Shown piece by piece: positions 1 through 9,218 of a stretch of DNA of 64,000 nucleotides. Made by a program: the position numbers and the translations under genes. Under the pieces are notes generated by a model that was given only the letters and a program-made list of their open reading frames with translations, did no database searches and was not told the origin of the DNA. This stretch comes from Rickettsiella endosymbiont of Xylota segnis. Lineage in GTDB: Bacteria > Pseudomonadota > Gammaproteobacteria > Diplorickettsiales > Diplorickettsiaceae. Within the stretch, counting starts at the first letter, position 1; the number at the start of each line of letters is the position of its first letter. The stretch spans positions 925,001 through 989,000 of the forward strand of contig NZ_OZ026451.1 of NCBI RefSeq assembly GCF_964019545.1, written 5' to 3'.

Positions 1-364
1 AGTGTAGGGTGGGTATACCATGCTTTTTTAATTTTTTTTCTAAATCGAGATTAAATTCGGGTGCATCAACACCTATAAATACATCCGGCGGATGCGCGAT
101 AAAATATTCAGTGATTTCTCGACGACAACGCAGTAGTTGCGGCAATTGCTTCAGGATTTCACCTAAACCCATAACCGACAAGCGTTCCATAGGAAATAAA
201 GAACGGACGCCTTGTTGCTGTAGTTCTGGTCCAGCAATTCCTGAAACACTAAATGGGATTTGTCTGCGTTTTAATTCCTTGCACAGATCGGCAGCCAGCA
301 AATCGCCCGAAGTTTCGCCAACCACGATGCCAATACGAAGTGGAAGTTTAACGAATGATGCCAC
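1..364 (-). CDS. lpxB: Lipid-A-disaccharide synthase, N-terminal part (cut by window edge)
   Basis: LpxB joins UDP-2,3-diacylglucosamine to lipid X to form the lipid A disaccharide at the inner membrane. About 121 codons are present and the frame is open to the window edge. The N-terminus shows the family motif IGIVVGETSGDLLAADL at about residues 10-26 and GVDAPEFNLDLE near residue 100. I chose the GTG at 362-364 because homology begins right there; it overlaps the lpxA end by 17 bases, which fits translational coupling. It is the last visible gene of the lpxD-fabZ-lpxA-lpxB run. The C-terminal two thirds lie outside the window. Confidence 0.93.
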   Translation of the reverse strand, partial: MASFVKLPLRIGIVVGETSGDLLAADLCKELKRRQIPFSVSGIAGPELQQQGVRSLFPMERLSVMGLGEILKQLPQLLRCRREITEYFIAHPPDVFIGVDAPEFNLDLEKKLKKHGIPTLH

Positions 365-1121
365 GTTCAGAATTTTTAAGTGCTGATGCCATGAGTTTTA
401 CCTGAGGAGAATTGAGCTCTAAAGGCTTTAATTTTTCTAAAGCTTGTTCAACCGTTAAATTTTTACGAAAAATTAACTTGTATGCGCAGCGTAAAACACT
501 AATCGCTTCCTCGCTGAAACCACTTCTTCTTAGGCCTTCTTTGTTGAGACCGCAAACGCGCGCTTCATGTCCACCTTCTACTAAAATATAAGGTAATACA
601 TTTTGGCGTACCATACTTGAAGCGGCAATAAAGCTATGATCACCAATATGGCAAAATTGATGCACCGCACTGTAAGCACCCAAAATGGCATAATTTCCGA
701 TGGTAACATGACCCGCTAAAGCCACGTTATTAACAAAAATAGCATGGTCACCAATGACACAATCATGCGCAATATGAGAACCGACCATGAAAAGATTGTG
801 GTGCCCAATTTTAGTTAAGCTTTTATCTTGAGCGGTTCCACGATTAATCGTGCAATATTCGCGAATGACATTATGATCGCCAATTTCTAGATAAGTTTTT
901 TCACCTTGATATTTTTTATCCTGCGGATCATCACCGACAGAAGAAAAAGAGTAAATTTTGTTATGCGCACCCAAACGCGTGGGGCCTTTCACTACGACAT
1001 GCGAACCAATAACAGTACCAGGGCCTATCTCTACATCAGGTCCAATAATACTCCAAGGCCCTATACTCACATCAGAATCTAACTTAGCAGCGGGATCTAC
1101 AATAGCCAGCGCATCTATCAT
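348..1121 (-). CDS. lpxA: UDP-N-acetylglucosamine acyltransferase
   Basis: This cytoplasmic enzyme transfers a 3-hydroxyacyl chain from acyl carrier protein to UDP-GlcNAc, the first step of lipid A synthesis. At 257 residues it has the usual family length. Hexapeptide repeats of the left-handed beta-helix ([LIV]-G-x4) fill residues 1-190, and the motif HIAHD at about 116-120 places the catalytic histidine at 119 (His125 in E. coli). The C-terminal helical part follows. One base separates it from fabZ upstream and it overlaps lpxB downstream, so the three genes are probably co-transcribed. Confidence 0.97.
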   Translation of the reverse strand: MIDALAIVDPAAKLDSDVSIGPWSIIGPDVEIGPGTVIGSHVVVKGPTRLGAHNKIYSFSSVGDDPQDKKYQGEKTYLEIGDHNVIREYCTINRGTAQDKSLTKIGHHNLFMVGSHIAHDCVIGDHAIFVNNVALAGHVTIGNYAILGAYSAVHQFCHIGDHSFIAASSMVRQNVLPYILVEGGHEARVCGLNKEGLRRSGFSEEAISVLRCAYKLIFRKNLTVEQALEKLKPLELNSPQVKLMASALKNSERGIIR

Positions 1122-1122
1122 T

Positions 1123-1566
1123 TTAGCACTTTCTCCCAGCGCCCATCAGCGTTGCTTCACAAGCTAGCTCGTTGTCTACTTTAGCAGTGACTTTGCATTT
1201 CCATATATTACCTTTTACCTTGATAACCTCAGCTTCTATTAACAACTGGTCCCCCGGAACTACGGGTCGTTTAAAACGTGCATCATCAATACCTGCAAAA
1301 AGATATAAAAAACCTTCTTTATTTTCTCTATTCGCATGTAAAGCAAGAATACCTGTCGCCTGCGCCATTGTTTCTAAAATAAGTACACCTGGCATAATCG
1401 GATTACCAGGAAAATGACCTAAAAAATAAGGTTCATTCACAGTTACATTTTTTATAGCCACTATCGATTTTCCGGGTACTATTGAAATGACTTTGTCGAT
1501 CATTAAAATAGGATAACGCTGCGGTAAATAAGATAGTATTTCTTGGATATCCATAACGTCGTTCAT
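1123..1566 (-). CDS. fabZ: 3-hydroxyacyl-ACP dehydratase
   Basis: FabZ dehydrates 3-hydroxyacyl-ACP in fatty acid elongation and competes with LpxA for 3-hydroxymyristoyl-ACP, which explains its place in the lipid A cluster. The 147-residue hot-dog domain has the catalytic His at about 51 (LGHFPGNPIMPG) and the catalytic Glu at about 65 (LILETMAQ). The ATG at 1566 has AGGTAA six bases upstream; a second in-frame ATG four codons later is also possible. Confidence 0.97.
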   Translation of the reverse strand: MNDVMDIQEILSYLPQRYPILMIDKVISIVPGKSIVAIKNVTVNEPYFLGHFPGNPIMPGVLILETMAQATGILALHANRENKEGFLYLFAGIDDARFKRPVVPGDQLLIEAEVIKVKGNIWKCKVTAKVDNELACEATLMGAGRKC

Positions 1567-1606
1567 AGTGCTTACCTAAGTATATTTTTTCTGTTTTTAC
1601 TGATTT

Positions 1607-2647
1607 TTAATCATTATCGATCGATTTATTATTAACTAATGCTTCCGTTTTTTTCAATCTTTTCGCCAATTGATCCAGTTGACGAAATCGTATGCTATTT
1701 TTTTGCCATTCACGCTGCGGTTGGGTTGAATGTGTTGAAGAGTAAATTCCAGGGTTACTGATAGAATGTACTACACTCGACATACCGGTAATATACACAT
1801 TATCCACAATTTCTATATGTCCGTTGATACAGACTCCTCCACCAATCATACAGTTTTTACCGATATGTGTACTTCCAGCAATACCGGTGCATCCTGCAAT
1901 AGCAGTATTTTCACCAATCCTAACGTTATGACCTACTTGTATTTGGTTATCTAACTTTACACCATCACCAATGATCGTATCATCCAGCGCGCCACGATCA
2001 ATACTGACATTCGCTCCGATTTCAACATCATCACCGACTTGTACTTTTCCTAATTGAGGAATCTTAAGCCATTTATTATTTTCTTTGGCTAAACCAAAAC
2101 CATCACTACCAATAACAGTTCCATTGTGAATAATCACTCGTTCGCCTATTCGCGTATCTGCACACACACTGACAAGCGACGTTAAACGTGTATTGGCACC
2201 GATGATGACATTATTGCCAATCACACACGCAGCGCCTATCACAACACCTTCATCTAAACGCGTGTTAGCGCCTATTACAACGTACGGGGCGATGCTGACA
2301 CTAGGGTGAATATAACAATCTTCACCAATGATAGCCGTTGCATGAATTCCGGGACTAAATGCTGATACCGGTTCAAATAATTTAGCAATTTTAGCAAAAG
2401 CAAGGTAAGGATCGGCGACCACTAAGGCATTATTCGGGGCATGTTTCAAACATTCTGCACGCAGAATAACCGCTGAGGCTTGCGTAGTCGTAAGATATTT
2501 TAGATAACGTTTATTATCTAAAAAAGAAATTTGTCCCGGCTGTGCATTTTGCAAAGTCATAATGCCGCTGATCGAACAAGCCGGATCACCTTTCAGATCA
2601 GCATCGATTAAATGGGCAATTTCTTGTAATGAATATTGACGCGGCAT
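1607..2647 (-). CDS. lpxD: UDP-3-O-(3-hydroxyacyl)glucosamine N-acyltransferase
   Basis: LpxD adds the second hydroxyacyl chain, at the amino group, in the third step of lipid A synthesis. The 346-residue protein has an N-terminal uridine-binding domain (1-100), a long left-handed beta-helix of hexapeptide repeats (105-300) and a helical tail. The conserved QVGHNVRIG motif places the catalytic histidine at about 240. It lies between skp and fabZ in the usual order, but a dispersed palindromic repeat occupies the gap to skp. Confidence 0.97.
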   Translation of the reverse strand: MPRQYSLQEIAHLIDADLKGDPACSISGIMTLQNAQPGQISFLDNKRYLKYLTTTQASAVILRAECLKHAPNNALVVADPYLAFAKIAKLFEPVSAFSPGIHATAIIGEDCYIHPSVSIAPYVVIGANTRLDEGVVIGAACVIGNNVIIGANTRLTSLVSVCADTRIGERVIIHNGTVIGSDGFGLAKENNKWLKIPQLGKVQVGDDVEIGANVSIDRGALDDTIIGDGVKLDNQIQVGHNVRIGENTAIAGCTGIAGSTHIGKNCMIGGGVCINGHIEIVDNVYITGMSSVVHSISNPGIYSSTHSTQPQREWQKNSIRFRQLDQLAKRLKKTEALVNNKSIDND

Positions 2648-2689
2648 GTCTAACTCTATTTTTTGTTTCAGCCTATAGTAAAGAATTTT

Positions 2690-2788
2690 TCGTCATTGCG
2701 AACAACGTAGGTGCGCGGCAATCTAAGTAGATGGCCACGTCCCCACTAACGTTTCAATCTCGCCATGACGGGTTATTTTGTGCGAAGA
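2690..2788. repeat. Dispersed intergenic repeat in the skp-lpxD gap
   Basis: A motif beginning CGTCATTGCGAACAACG and containing GCGCGGCAATCT lies between skp and lpxD. It is palindromic in style, like the short 'cattgcga...ggcaatct' elements of many intracellular bacteria. Related but shorter pieces occur near 34455-34495 and 39873-39912. Its end (TGTGCGAAGAGTAT, 2774-2787) is the tail of the other, 123-bp repeat family of this window. Confidence 0.55.
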
Positions 2789-2791
2789 GTA

Positions 2792-3301
2792 TTAAGCTCT
2801 TTTTAATGCATCTAATATTTGTTGCGTAATATCAAGATTATTTTTAGCATATAAAGTGCTGCCTTTTTGAATGACTAAATCATAACCTGATTGCGCAGCT
2901 ACTTTACTCACCAGACCATCTAGTTGCTGACTAAAATTGTGTAATGATGCACTTTGCTGCTTAGATAAATCTTTTTGAAATGAAGCTATCATGGAATTCA
3001 CATTATTACGATCCGTCATGAGCTTATTTTCTAGATTATTACGCTCTTCTGCTTTCATAACAGCAGCATTTTTTTGCAAATTAGAAGCTTCTTTCTGTAA
3101 TTCGTTTTGTGCTTTAACAATACTATCTTGTCGACCTTTAAATTGTCGTGTTAAAGCATCATTGATTTTGGAAATCTGTGGAGCCTTTTGTAATATTACT
3201 TGCATATCAACAACCGCTAATTTTAACTCGTCGGCATGAACCGGCAAAGTCAATAGACCTGCCATAAATGTCACGATAGATACTAAGCAAATTTTGTTCA
3301 T
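2792..3301 (-). CDS. skp: Periplasmic chaperone Skp/OmpH family
   Basis: Skp holds unfolded outer-membrane proteins in the periplasm and hands them to the Bam complex. I chose the ATG at 3301 over an upstream frame extension because AAGGAG lies six bases ahead and it starts a clean signal peptide (about residues 1-22, ending VHADE). The mature part begins with LKLAVVDMQ, followed by a charged helical tentacle region (50-120) and the C-terminal strand. Length 169 is normal. It lies 25 bases downstream of bamA and is probably co-transcribed with it. Confidence 0.93.
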   Translation of the reverse strand: MNKICLVSIVTFMAGLLTLPVHADELKLAVVDMQVILQKAPQISKINDALTRQFKGRQDSIVKAQNELQKEASNLQKNAAVMKAEERNNLENKLMTDRNNVNSMIASFQKDLSKQQSASLHNFSQQLDGLVSKVAAQSGYDLVIQKGSTLYAKNNLDITQQILDALKRA

Positions 3302-3326
3302 TATCAGCTCCTTAAATAAGCTAAAA

Positions 3327-5678
3327 TTAAAAACCTGTTCCAATATTAAACTGGAAAACTTGGGTTTGATCGCCAGGTTGAGGGTTCATAGCCTTGGCTA
3401 TGCTAAAGCTTAATGTTACATTAAAAACCGGAACTCGCCAATCTACATCTATTCCGGCGGAATAGCGCAGTGGTCCTGAGCCGCTACCCCCCCTAACAAC
3501 AGGCGGTGGGGGGGTCTTTCGGGTGATGCCTAACGTAGAATAAGTATTACCCGCATCGACGAAGATACTGGTTCTTAATTTATCAGATACTGGGTTCGGT
3601 ACAATTAAAGCCAAGCTTCCGACTGTCATCACATTACCCCCCAGAGAATTGCCGTTGGTATCTCTAGGGCCTAGAGTACTAATTTCGTAGCCTCTTACTT
3701 GGCCATCGATACCGATACCACCCGCGTAATAATTGGTGAAGAAAGGCAATCCTGAAGTTGAAGCAAATCCATTACCATAACCTAAGCTTAAACGACTTTG
3801 CAGAATAAAATTATGTTTGAAAGGCAAATAACCTGTTCCTGAGTAATTCGCTTTATAATAATATAGGGGTCGGCCGCCAACAGGTAAAGCAAGTTGGACA
3901 GTGGCATTTTGTAAGATTCCACTTGTAGGAAATATCAATCGATCGAAGCTATTTCGTGACCAACCCAATGTGAATAAAAACTGATTAAATTGTACACCGT
4001 GCTGTGCAACAAATTGTTGTACTTCGAGTGATTGTTGAACAGTCGGAGGCAAATTCAGCTGTATTTTTTGTAAGCCACCTTGTATCAACAAACTATCCCC
4101 ACGCTCATCAAAAGGGATACTATAATGAAGATCACCGCCATAGGTGTTGGTGTTATAGGTCGTGGTATTCAAATCACTTGGAGTTGATCGTTGATAGAAT
4201 AAATCATATCCACGTTGTATACCATCTAGGGTGTAATAAGGATTGTTGTAGCTAATACTATAAACAGTTGCCGCACGGGTATTATTGAAATTTAAAGCTA
4301 ATTGATTACCGGTTCCGAAAACGTTATTTTGATTCAGGGATGCACCCACCACAGGTCCGTTAGTACCATAACCTAAACTAAATAAAGCTTGTGCCGCATG
4401 TGCTTCATTGACATTAACATCGAGATCAACTTGATCGGTATATCCAGCAATAGGAACCGGCGTTATTTGTGGCTCCCCTTCAAGATAGCCGCTGAGAGCA
4501 AGTTGTCTTATAGACGTTTTCATATCGGCTTCCGAAACCACACTCGCTTCTTGTTGACGTAACAAACGTCGGAATACCAAATCTTGTGTTTTTAGATTAC
4601 CGGATATATTGATGTGTCGTGCATAAACTCGATTACCTGGATCAACATAAAAAGTTAAAAAAACAGTTTTGTTTTCTTCATCTATTTGCGGTGCGGTATT
4701 GACGGTCGCAAATAGATAACCAAAATCGCCTAGCGCTTTTTTAATACCCTGCTCTGCGGCTACAATTTTTTCACGCGAAAATATCTGACCCGATTGTAAA
4801 GGAACTAAAAGCTGGTGTAATTTAGTTTGCGAAACAATTGCGCTTCCTGTGAATTGATAACCGCTGAGTTTGTATATCGGCCCTTCGGTAATATGGATAA
4901 TAAGATAAACATGTTTTCTATCGGGAGTTAAGCTAGCCTGTGTAGAATCGACTTTAAATTTAAGATAACCCCGATCCATATAATAAGATTGTAGCGCATC
5001 TAAACTAGCTGATAATCGATCTTGACTATATTGATCACTATTGGTGAAAAATGACCAAAAATGGTGTGTGCCGATGGGTAAGGCGCCACGCAACTTTCTT
5101 TCACTAAAAACATGATTACCTATGATAGAGATATCGGCAATTTCTACGGTAAGGCCCTCTGAAATAAGAAGTCGCACCGAAACGCGATTATTAGGCAACG
5201 GCGTAACGATGGGTGTTACCCGCGCAGAATATTTCCCCATATTGTCATATTGTGTACGTAGTTGTGCAACAAAACGATCTAAAGTGGCTTTATCAAATAA
5301 CCGACCGCGAACTAAACCAATTTTTTTTACAATTTGTTTTAGCTTATCTTTAGGAATTTCTTTATTACCGGTGATATCCACTTCACTAATGGTCGGTCTT
5401 TCCACCACTTTTATAATTAAAGCATTTGATTGCTCTTCTAAAGTGACATCACTAAAAAATCCAGTTGCATACAGCGCATCGATAACAGCAGACGATTGAT
5501 AGGACTGAAAAGACTGACCGGTTCTAACCGGTAAATAACTAAGCACGGTATCACGACTGATACCTTGTAGACCATCAATTTGAATCCGGTTAACAGTAAA
5601 AGCTTGCGCAGGCAGAGCAAGAAAAAAAATGATGGATAATGATCCTACTAAAAAAATTCTCAATAAAAGTCGCAACAT
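3327..5678 (-). CDS. bamA: Outer membrane protein assembly factor BamA
   Basis: BamA is the central outer-membrane insertase for beta-barrel proteins. The 783-residue product has a signal peptide (about 1-26, ending AQA), five POTRA domains (about 27-420) and a C-terminal 16-strand barrel ending in Phe (NIGTGF), the sorting signal expected of this family. A proline/glycine-rich loop (TPPPPVVRGGSGSG) lies near residue 730. It is followed by skp. Upstream, the gene rseP, which usually separates dxr and bamA, is absent; a dispersed repeat occupies the 198-base gap. Confidence 0.97.
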   Translation of the reverse strand: MLRLLLRIFLVGSLSIIFFLALPAQAFTVNRIQIDGLQGISRDTVLSYLPVRTGQSFQSYQSSAVIDALYATGFFSDVTLEEQSNALIIKVVERPTISEVDITGNKEIPKDKLKQIVKKIGLVRGRLFDKATLDRFVAQLRTQYDNMGKYSARVTPIVTPLPNNRVSVRLLISEGLTVEIADISIIGNHVFSERKLRGALPIGTHHFWSFFTNSDQYSQDRLSASLDALQSYYMDRGYLKFKVDSTQASLTPDRKHVYLIIHITEGPIYKLSGYQFTGSAIVSQTKLHQLLVPLQSGQIFSREKIVAAEQGIKKALGDFGYLFATVNTAPQIDEENKTVFLTFYVDPGNRVYARHINISGNLKTQDLVFRRLLRQQEASVVSEADMKTSIRQLALSGYLEGEPQITPVPIAGYTDQVDLDVNVNEAHAAQALFSLGYGTNGPVVGASLNQNNVFGTGNQLALNFNNTRAATVYSISYNNPYYTLDGIQRGYDLFYQRSTPSDLNTTTYNTNTYGGDLHYSIPFDERGDSLLIQGGLQKIQLNLPPTVQQSLEVQQFVAQHGVQFNQFLFTLGWSRNSFDRLIFPTSGILQNATVQLALPVGGRPLYYYKANYSGTGYLPFKHNFILQSRLSLGYGNGFASTSGLPFFTNYYAGGIGIDGQVRGYEISTLGPRDTNGNSLGGNVMTVGSLALIVPNPVSDKLRTSIFVDAGNTYSTLGITRKTPPPPVVRGGSGSGPLRYSAGIDVDWRVPVFNVTLSFSIAKAMNPQPGDQTQVFQFNIGTGF

Positions 5679-5708
5679 AATCGTTATTTTTTAGCCAAAA
5701 AAAGACAT

Positions 5709-5828
5709 TACTCTTCGCATTTGAATTTTTGTCTGCGTTGTCCGCTCAATTCACAATTTTCATGGTTATTGTATAGACCAGATTGCTGCATGGACACGGC
5801 GGTCGCCAAAAAACCCATTACTGTGAGT
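5709..5828 (-). repeat. Copy of the 123-bp dispersed repeat (minus orientation)
   Basis: Read on the minus strand this runs from ACTCACAGTAATGGG through GTGAATTGAGCGG and CAGACAAAAATTC to GCGAAGAGTA, the same order of blocks as the copies at 14938-15059 and 44032-44400. The middle part is diverged. It fills the space where rseP would be expected. Confidence 0.75.
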
Positions 5829-5876
5829 CTATAAAAAGTTTGCCAAAGAACTAAACTGTGCTTTTATATGCATATT

Positions 5877-7100
5877 CTAACGGATAATGGATTCTCTTCT
5901 CACCATTTTCGTTACTCTCGCGCTATAATGCTTTAAAATCATCTCTTTAGCAATCTCACGAGCTAAATTATCATCCTCCAAAATAACACTGAGATTAGAA
6001 ACAGGTCGGGAATGAAGTTTTTCCAATACATCCTGATTGAGCTTAGCAATATCAGTAAAATAGATTTTGCCATCTAAAAACGCTTGTACAGCAATTTCAT
6101 TCGCGGCATTCAGGATCGTTGTCGCTGTCCCGCCAATACGTAATGCTTGATAAGCTAAGTTTAAACACGGATAGCGTTTTTCATCAATCGCTAAAAAATC
6201 TAGACGTGCTACTTTTAATAAATTTAAAGCCGCTGCAGAATTATTAATTCGCTCTGGAAAAGCCAAAGCATAGGAGATAGGAATACGCATATCAGGGCTA
6301 CCTAATTGCGCTAAAATTGATCCATCCACGTATTCTACTAGGGAATGCACAATACTCTGCGGATGTAACACCACTTCAATTTGATCCAACCCTAAACCAA
6401 ACAAAAAATAAGCTTCTATGACTTCAAAGCCCTTATTCATGAGCGTCGCCGAATCAACGCTAATTTTGCGTCCCATACGCCAATTCGGATGTTGACAGGC
6501 CTGTGCGGGTGTCGTTGCTTGCAATTGTGCTAGAGATTTATGGCGTAGTGCACCGCCCGATGCAGTTAAAATAATTTTTGCCAGATTTTTACAGGGATTA
6601 TCACATACAACTTGTCCATGTAAACATTGAAAAATAGCATTATGTTCACTATCTACAGGTATTAAAGTAATTTGCGCGCGTTGCGCTTCTTCTATGAATA
6701 AAGGACCTGCCATGACTAAAGCTTCTTTATTTGCAAGGAGTACTTGCTTCTTAGCTTTAATGGCAGCTAACGTAGGTAATAAACCTGCTGCACCTACGAT
6801 AGCGGCCATCACGGTATCAACCTCATCGAGATTCGCAACAAAAGCTAAGGCATCCCCTCCAAATAATACTTTCGTTTTTACAGATTCCGCGCGCAAACGT
6901 TGCTGAAGGTGTTCACTTAGGTTTTCACTGCCCACTACAGCATAAGTAGGGTTAAATTTTAGACATTGTTGAAATAATAAATCGATATTGTAGTGTGCCG
7001 TTAAAGCGATCACATTGAAACGCGTGGGATGTTTACTGACAACATCCAAGGTATTAACACCAATAGATCCGGTTGCACCTAAAATAGTTAAAGATTTCAT
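5877..7100 (-). CDS. dxr: 1-deoxy-D-xylulose-5-phosphate reductoisomerase
   Basis: Dxr converts DXP to 2-C-methylerythritol 4-phosphate with NADPH, the committed step of the MEP isoprenoid pathway. The 407-residue product opens with the NADPH motif GATGSIG (8-14), has the metal-binding segment IPVDSEHNAIFQ near 150, and the substrate motifs LTASGGAL and GRKISVDSATLMNKG near 180-225. The ATG overlaps the cdsA stop by four bases, indicating coupled translation. Length is typical. Confidence 0.97.
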   Translation of the reverse strand: MKSLTILGATGSIGVNTLDVVSKHPTRFNVIALTAHYNIDLLFQQCLKFNPTYAVVGSENLSEHLQQRLRAESVKTKVLFGGDALAFVANLDEVDTVMAAIVGAAGLLPTLAAIKAKKQVLLANKEALVMAGPLFIEEAQRAQITLIPVDSEHNAIFQCLHGQVVCDNPCKNLAKIILTASGGALRHKSLAQLQATTPAQACQHPNWRMGRKISVDSATLMNKGFEVIEAYFLFGLGLDQIEVVLHPQSIVHSLVEYVDGSILAQLGSPDMRIPISYALAFPERINNSAAALNLLKVARLDFLAIDEKRYPCLNLAYQALRIGGTATTILNAANEIAVQAFLDGKIYFTDIAKLNQDVLEKLHSRPVSNLSVILEDDNLAREIAKEMILKHYSARVTKMVRRESIIR

Positions 7101-7900
7101 GTGACTAAACCTAGTAGTAATAAAGATCCTGCATACACAGGAGCTGCAGCCAGTAAACTATCTATTCGATCCAAAATTCCACCATGGCCAGGCAACAATT
7201 GACCACTATCTTTTAAACCTCGCAGTCGTTTTAATTGGCTTTCAAATAAATCTCCTGCTACCGCTGCTAAACTCGTCAATAATACCAATAACCACATTTG
7301 ACTCAACGTTGGCTTCATTCCTTGGAAAAAATAGAGCATTAGCATTGCCGAAAAAAAAGTAAACAATAATCCGATAATAAAACCTTCCCAGGTTTTTTTT
7401 GGGCTCAAGGTCGGCGCTAAAAGATGCCGCCCCCATAGACGACCACTGACATACGCTGCTGTATCGGATAACCAAATAATCAGTAACACAAACATTAAAT
7501 AAACCGGTGTCAGCTGCAGTTTTTGTAAGGCCACCCAACATAAGCTAATGATTAACCAACCTAAGCCAGCACTGATAGCTGGACTTATTTTCGGTAATTT
7601 GGATTGACTACGCGCCCAAATTAGATAAACACTTAATAGTAACCAAAAAAGTAAACCACCCTTCAAAATCCAGTCATAGCTTAGATAAGATAAAATGAGA
7701 AATAAAATCGCCGCTTGCACACCTACATATAAAAATCGCTGCGCCAGATCCTTGTAAGCACTCAAACGTGCCCATTCCCAAGCAGCCAGTAACATGATAA
7801 CCGCTGTAATCAGTTTAAAATAAAATTCCGATGTATAAAAAATTCCAATGATAACTAAAGGAATCAATATCAGTGCTGTTAAAATTCTAAGTTTAAGCAT
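7097..7900 (-). CDS. cdsA: Phosphatidate cytidylyltransferase
   Basis: CdsA makes CDP-diacylglycerol from phosphatidate and CTP in the inner membrane, the precursor of all phospholipids. The 267-residue protein has about eight hydrophobic membrane segments and the C-terminal family signature QLKRLRGLKDSG...GHGGILDRIDS. It overlaps uppS by eight bases and dxr by four. A CDP-diacylglycerol-using enzyme is encoded at 16378-16977. Confidence 0.96.
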   Translation of the reverse strand: MLKLRILTALILIPLVIIGIFYTSEFYFKLITAVIMLLAAWEWARLSAYKDLAQRFLYVGVQAAILFLILSYLSYDWILKGGLLFWLLLSVYLIWARSQSKLPKISPAISAGLGWLIISLCWVALQKLQLTPVYLMFVLLIIWLSDTAAYVSGRLWGRHLLAPTLSPKKTWEGFIIGLLFTFFSAMLMLYFFQGMKPTLSQMWLLVLLTSLAAVAGDLFESQLKRLRGLKDSGQLLPGHGGILDRIDSLLAAAPVYAGSLLLLGLVT

Positions 7901-8645
7901 TTATTTCCGCGAGTTGCTCACTAATGCATCCAAATCGCCTTTCTCGTTGCGTATAAAACTGTAACGCTTTATTCAGCTCGTGTTCATCAAAATCAGGCCA
8001 TAAGACATCGGTAAAATACAATTCAGTATAAGCCAACTGCCAGAGCAAAAAATTACTGATTCGATATTCACCACTGGTCCGAATTAACAGATCGACCGCT
8101 GGCAGATCCGCTAAGCTTAAATACTCAGCAAATATTTCTCGCGTTAATATTTCAGTCTCGAGCTTGCCTGACTTAACTTGATTCATAATTCTCTGAGCGG
8201 CCTGAACAATATCCCACTGACCACTATAATTCACGGCAATTACCAATTGCAGACCGGTATTTTTAGCCGTTAAAGTCTGAGATTTATCGATCCATTCACG
8301 TAGTGGTTGATTAAAACCTTCCAAATTACCTACCATTCTTAACTGCACGTTGTTCTTAGTTAATTTATCGATTTCGTTTTTCAAGGTGTTTAGAAAAAGC
8401 GTCATTAAATAATTAACTTCTTGTTCAGGGCGCTGCCAGTTTTCACTACTAAAGGCAAATAAGGTAAGCGCTTCAATCTTCATTTCGCCACAGAGTTTAA
8501 TTACCTTACGAACAGCTTTCACCCCTTCTTGGTGACCTAGCATCCGTGGTAAATGACGACGTTTCGCCCAACGACCATTTCCATCCATAATGATAGCGAT
8601 ATGGCGTGGCCGTTTTAATGCATGAACATTGTCTGGAATTGACAT
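7893..8645 (-). CDS. uppS: Undecaprenyl diphosphate synthase (cis-prenyltransferase)
   Basis: UppS extends farnesyl diphosphate with isopentenyl units to the C55 lipid carrier used for peptidoglycan and O-antigen. Motif IIMDGNGRWAKRR near residue 18 holds the catalytic Asp, and DLLIRTSGEYRISNFLLWQ near 200 is the second signature; the family usually has TGGE, so TSGE is a small departure. Length 250 is normal. Thirteen bases separate it from frr upstream. Confidence 0.97.
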   Translation of the reverse strand: MSIPDNVHALKRPRHIAIIMDGNGRWAKRRHLPRMLGHQEGVKAVRKVIKLCGEMKIEALTLFAFSSENWQRPEQEVNYLMTLFLNTLKNEIDKLTKNNVQLRMVGNLEGFNQPLREWIDKSQTLTAKNTGLQLVIAVNYSGQWDIVQAAQRIMNQVKSGKLETEILTREIFAEYLSLADLPAVDLLIRTSGEYRISNFLLWQLAYTELYFTDVLWPDFDEHELNKALQFYTQRERRFGCISEQLAEINA

Positions 8646-8657
8646 AGAATGGTGAGA

Positions 8658-9218
8658 TTAAATTTGCATTAACTCTTCTTCTTTGGTCTTTGCTATTTTT
8701 TCTACTTCTGCGATATTTTGATCAGTCATTTTTTGTATCATATCCTTAGCGCGACGTTCTTCATCTTCAGTGATGAGCTTTTTCTTAATCAATTCTTTAA
8801 ATTGTTGATTGGCATCTTGACGATAATTTCGGATGGATACACGGGCATCCTCAGCTTCTTGTTTGACTAACTTACTCATATCGCGCCGACGTTCTTCGGT
8901 TAGCATTGCTAATGGAACACGAATAACATTGCCTGCTGTTACAGGGTTTAAACCTAAATTAGATTGAATAATTGCTTTTTCGATGGAAGTAATTGACGAT
9001 TTTTCCCAAGGTGTAACCAATAAGGTTCGTGCATCGGCGACAGTAATACTCGCCACATGATTCAAAGGGACTTCTTTTCCACCGTATTGGGGAATACGTA
9101 ATTGCTCTAATAAACTCGGATGCGCCCTGCCCGTTCGTAACTTAGCTAAGTTAACTTTTAAAGCTTCCAATGCTTTTTGCATACCTTGTTCAGTTGTTAG
9201 TTTTATCGGTCCTATCAT
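8658..9218 (-). CDS. frr: Ribosome recycling factor
   Basis: RRF splits the post-termination ribosome together with EF-G. The 186-residue length and the pattern are standard: the RTGRAHPSLL segment near residue 28, IRVPLAMLTEERR near 108 and a charged three-helix bundle. Its ATG overlaps the pyrH stop by four bases (ATGA), so the two are translationally coupled. Confidence 0.97.
   Translation of the reverse strand: MIGPIKLTTEQGMQKALEALKVNLAKLRTGRAHPSLLEQLRIPQYGGKEVPLNHVASITVADARTLLVTPWEKSSITSIEKAIIQSNLGLNPVTAGNVIRVPLAMLTEERRRDMSKLVKQEAEDARVSIRNYRQDANQQFKELIKKKLITEDEERRAKDMIQKMTDQNIAEVEKIAKTKEEELMQI

Noticed and set aside
9..386. Plus-strand open frame of 125 codons at the window start
   Set aside because: It is antisense to lpxB, which has clear family motifs on the minus strand.
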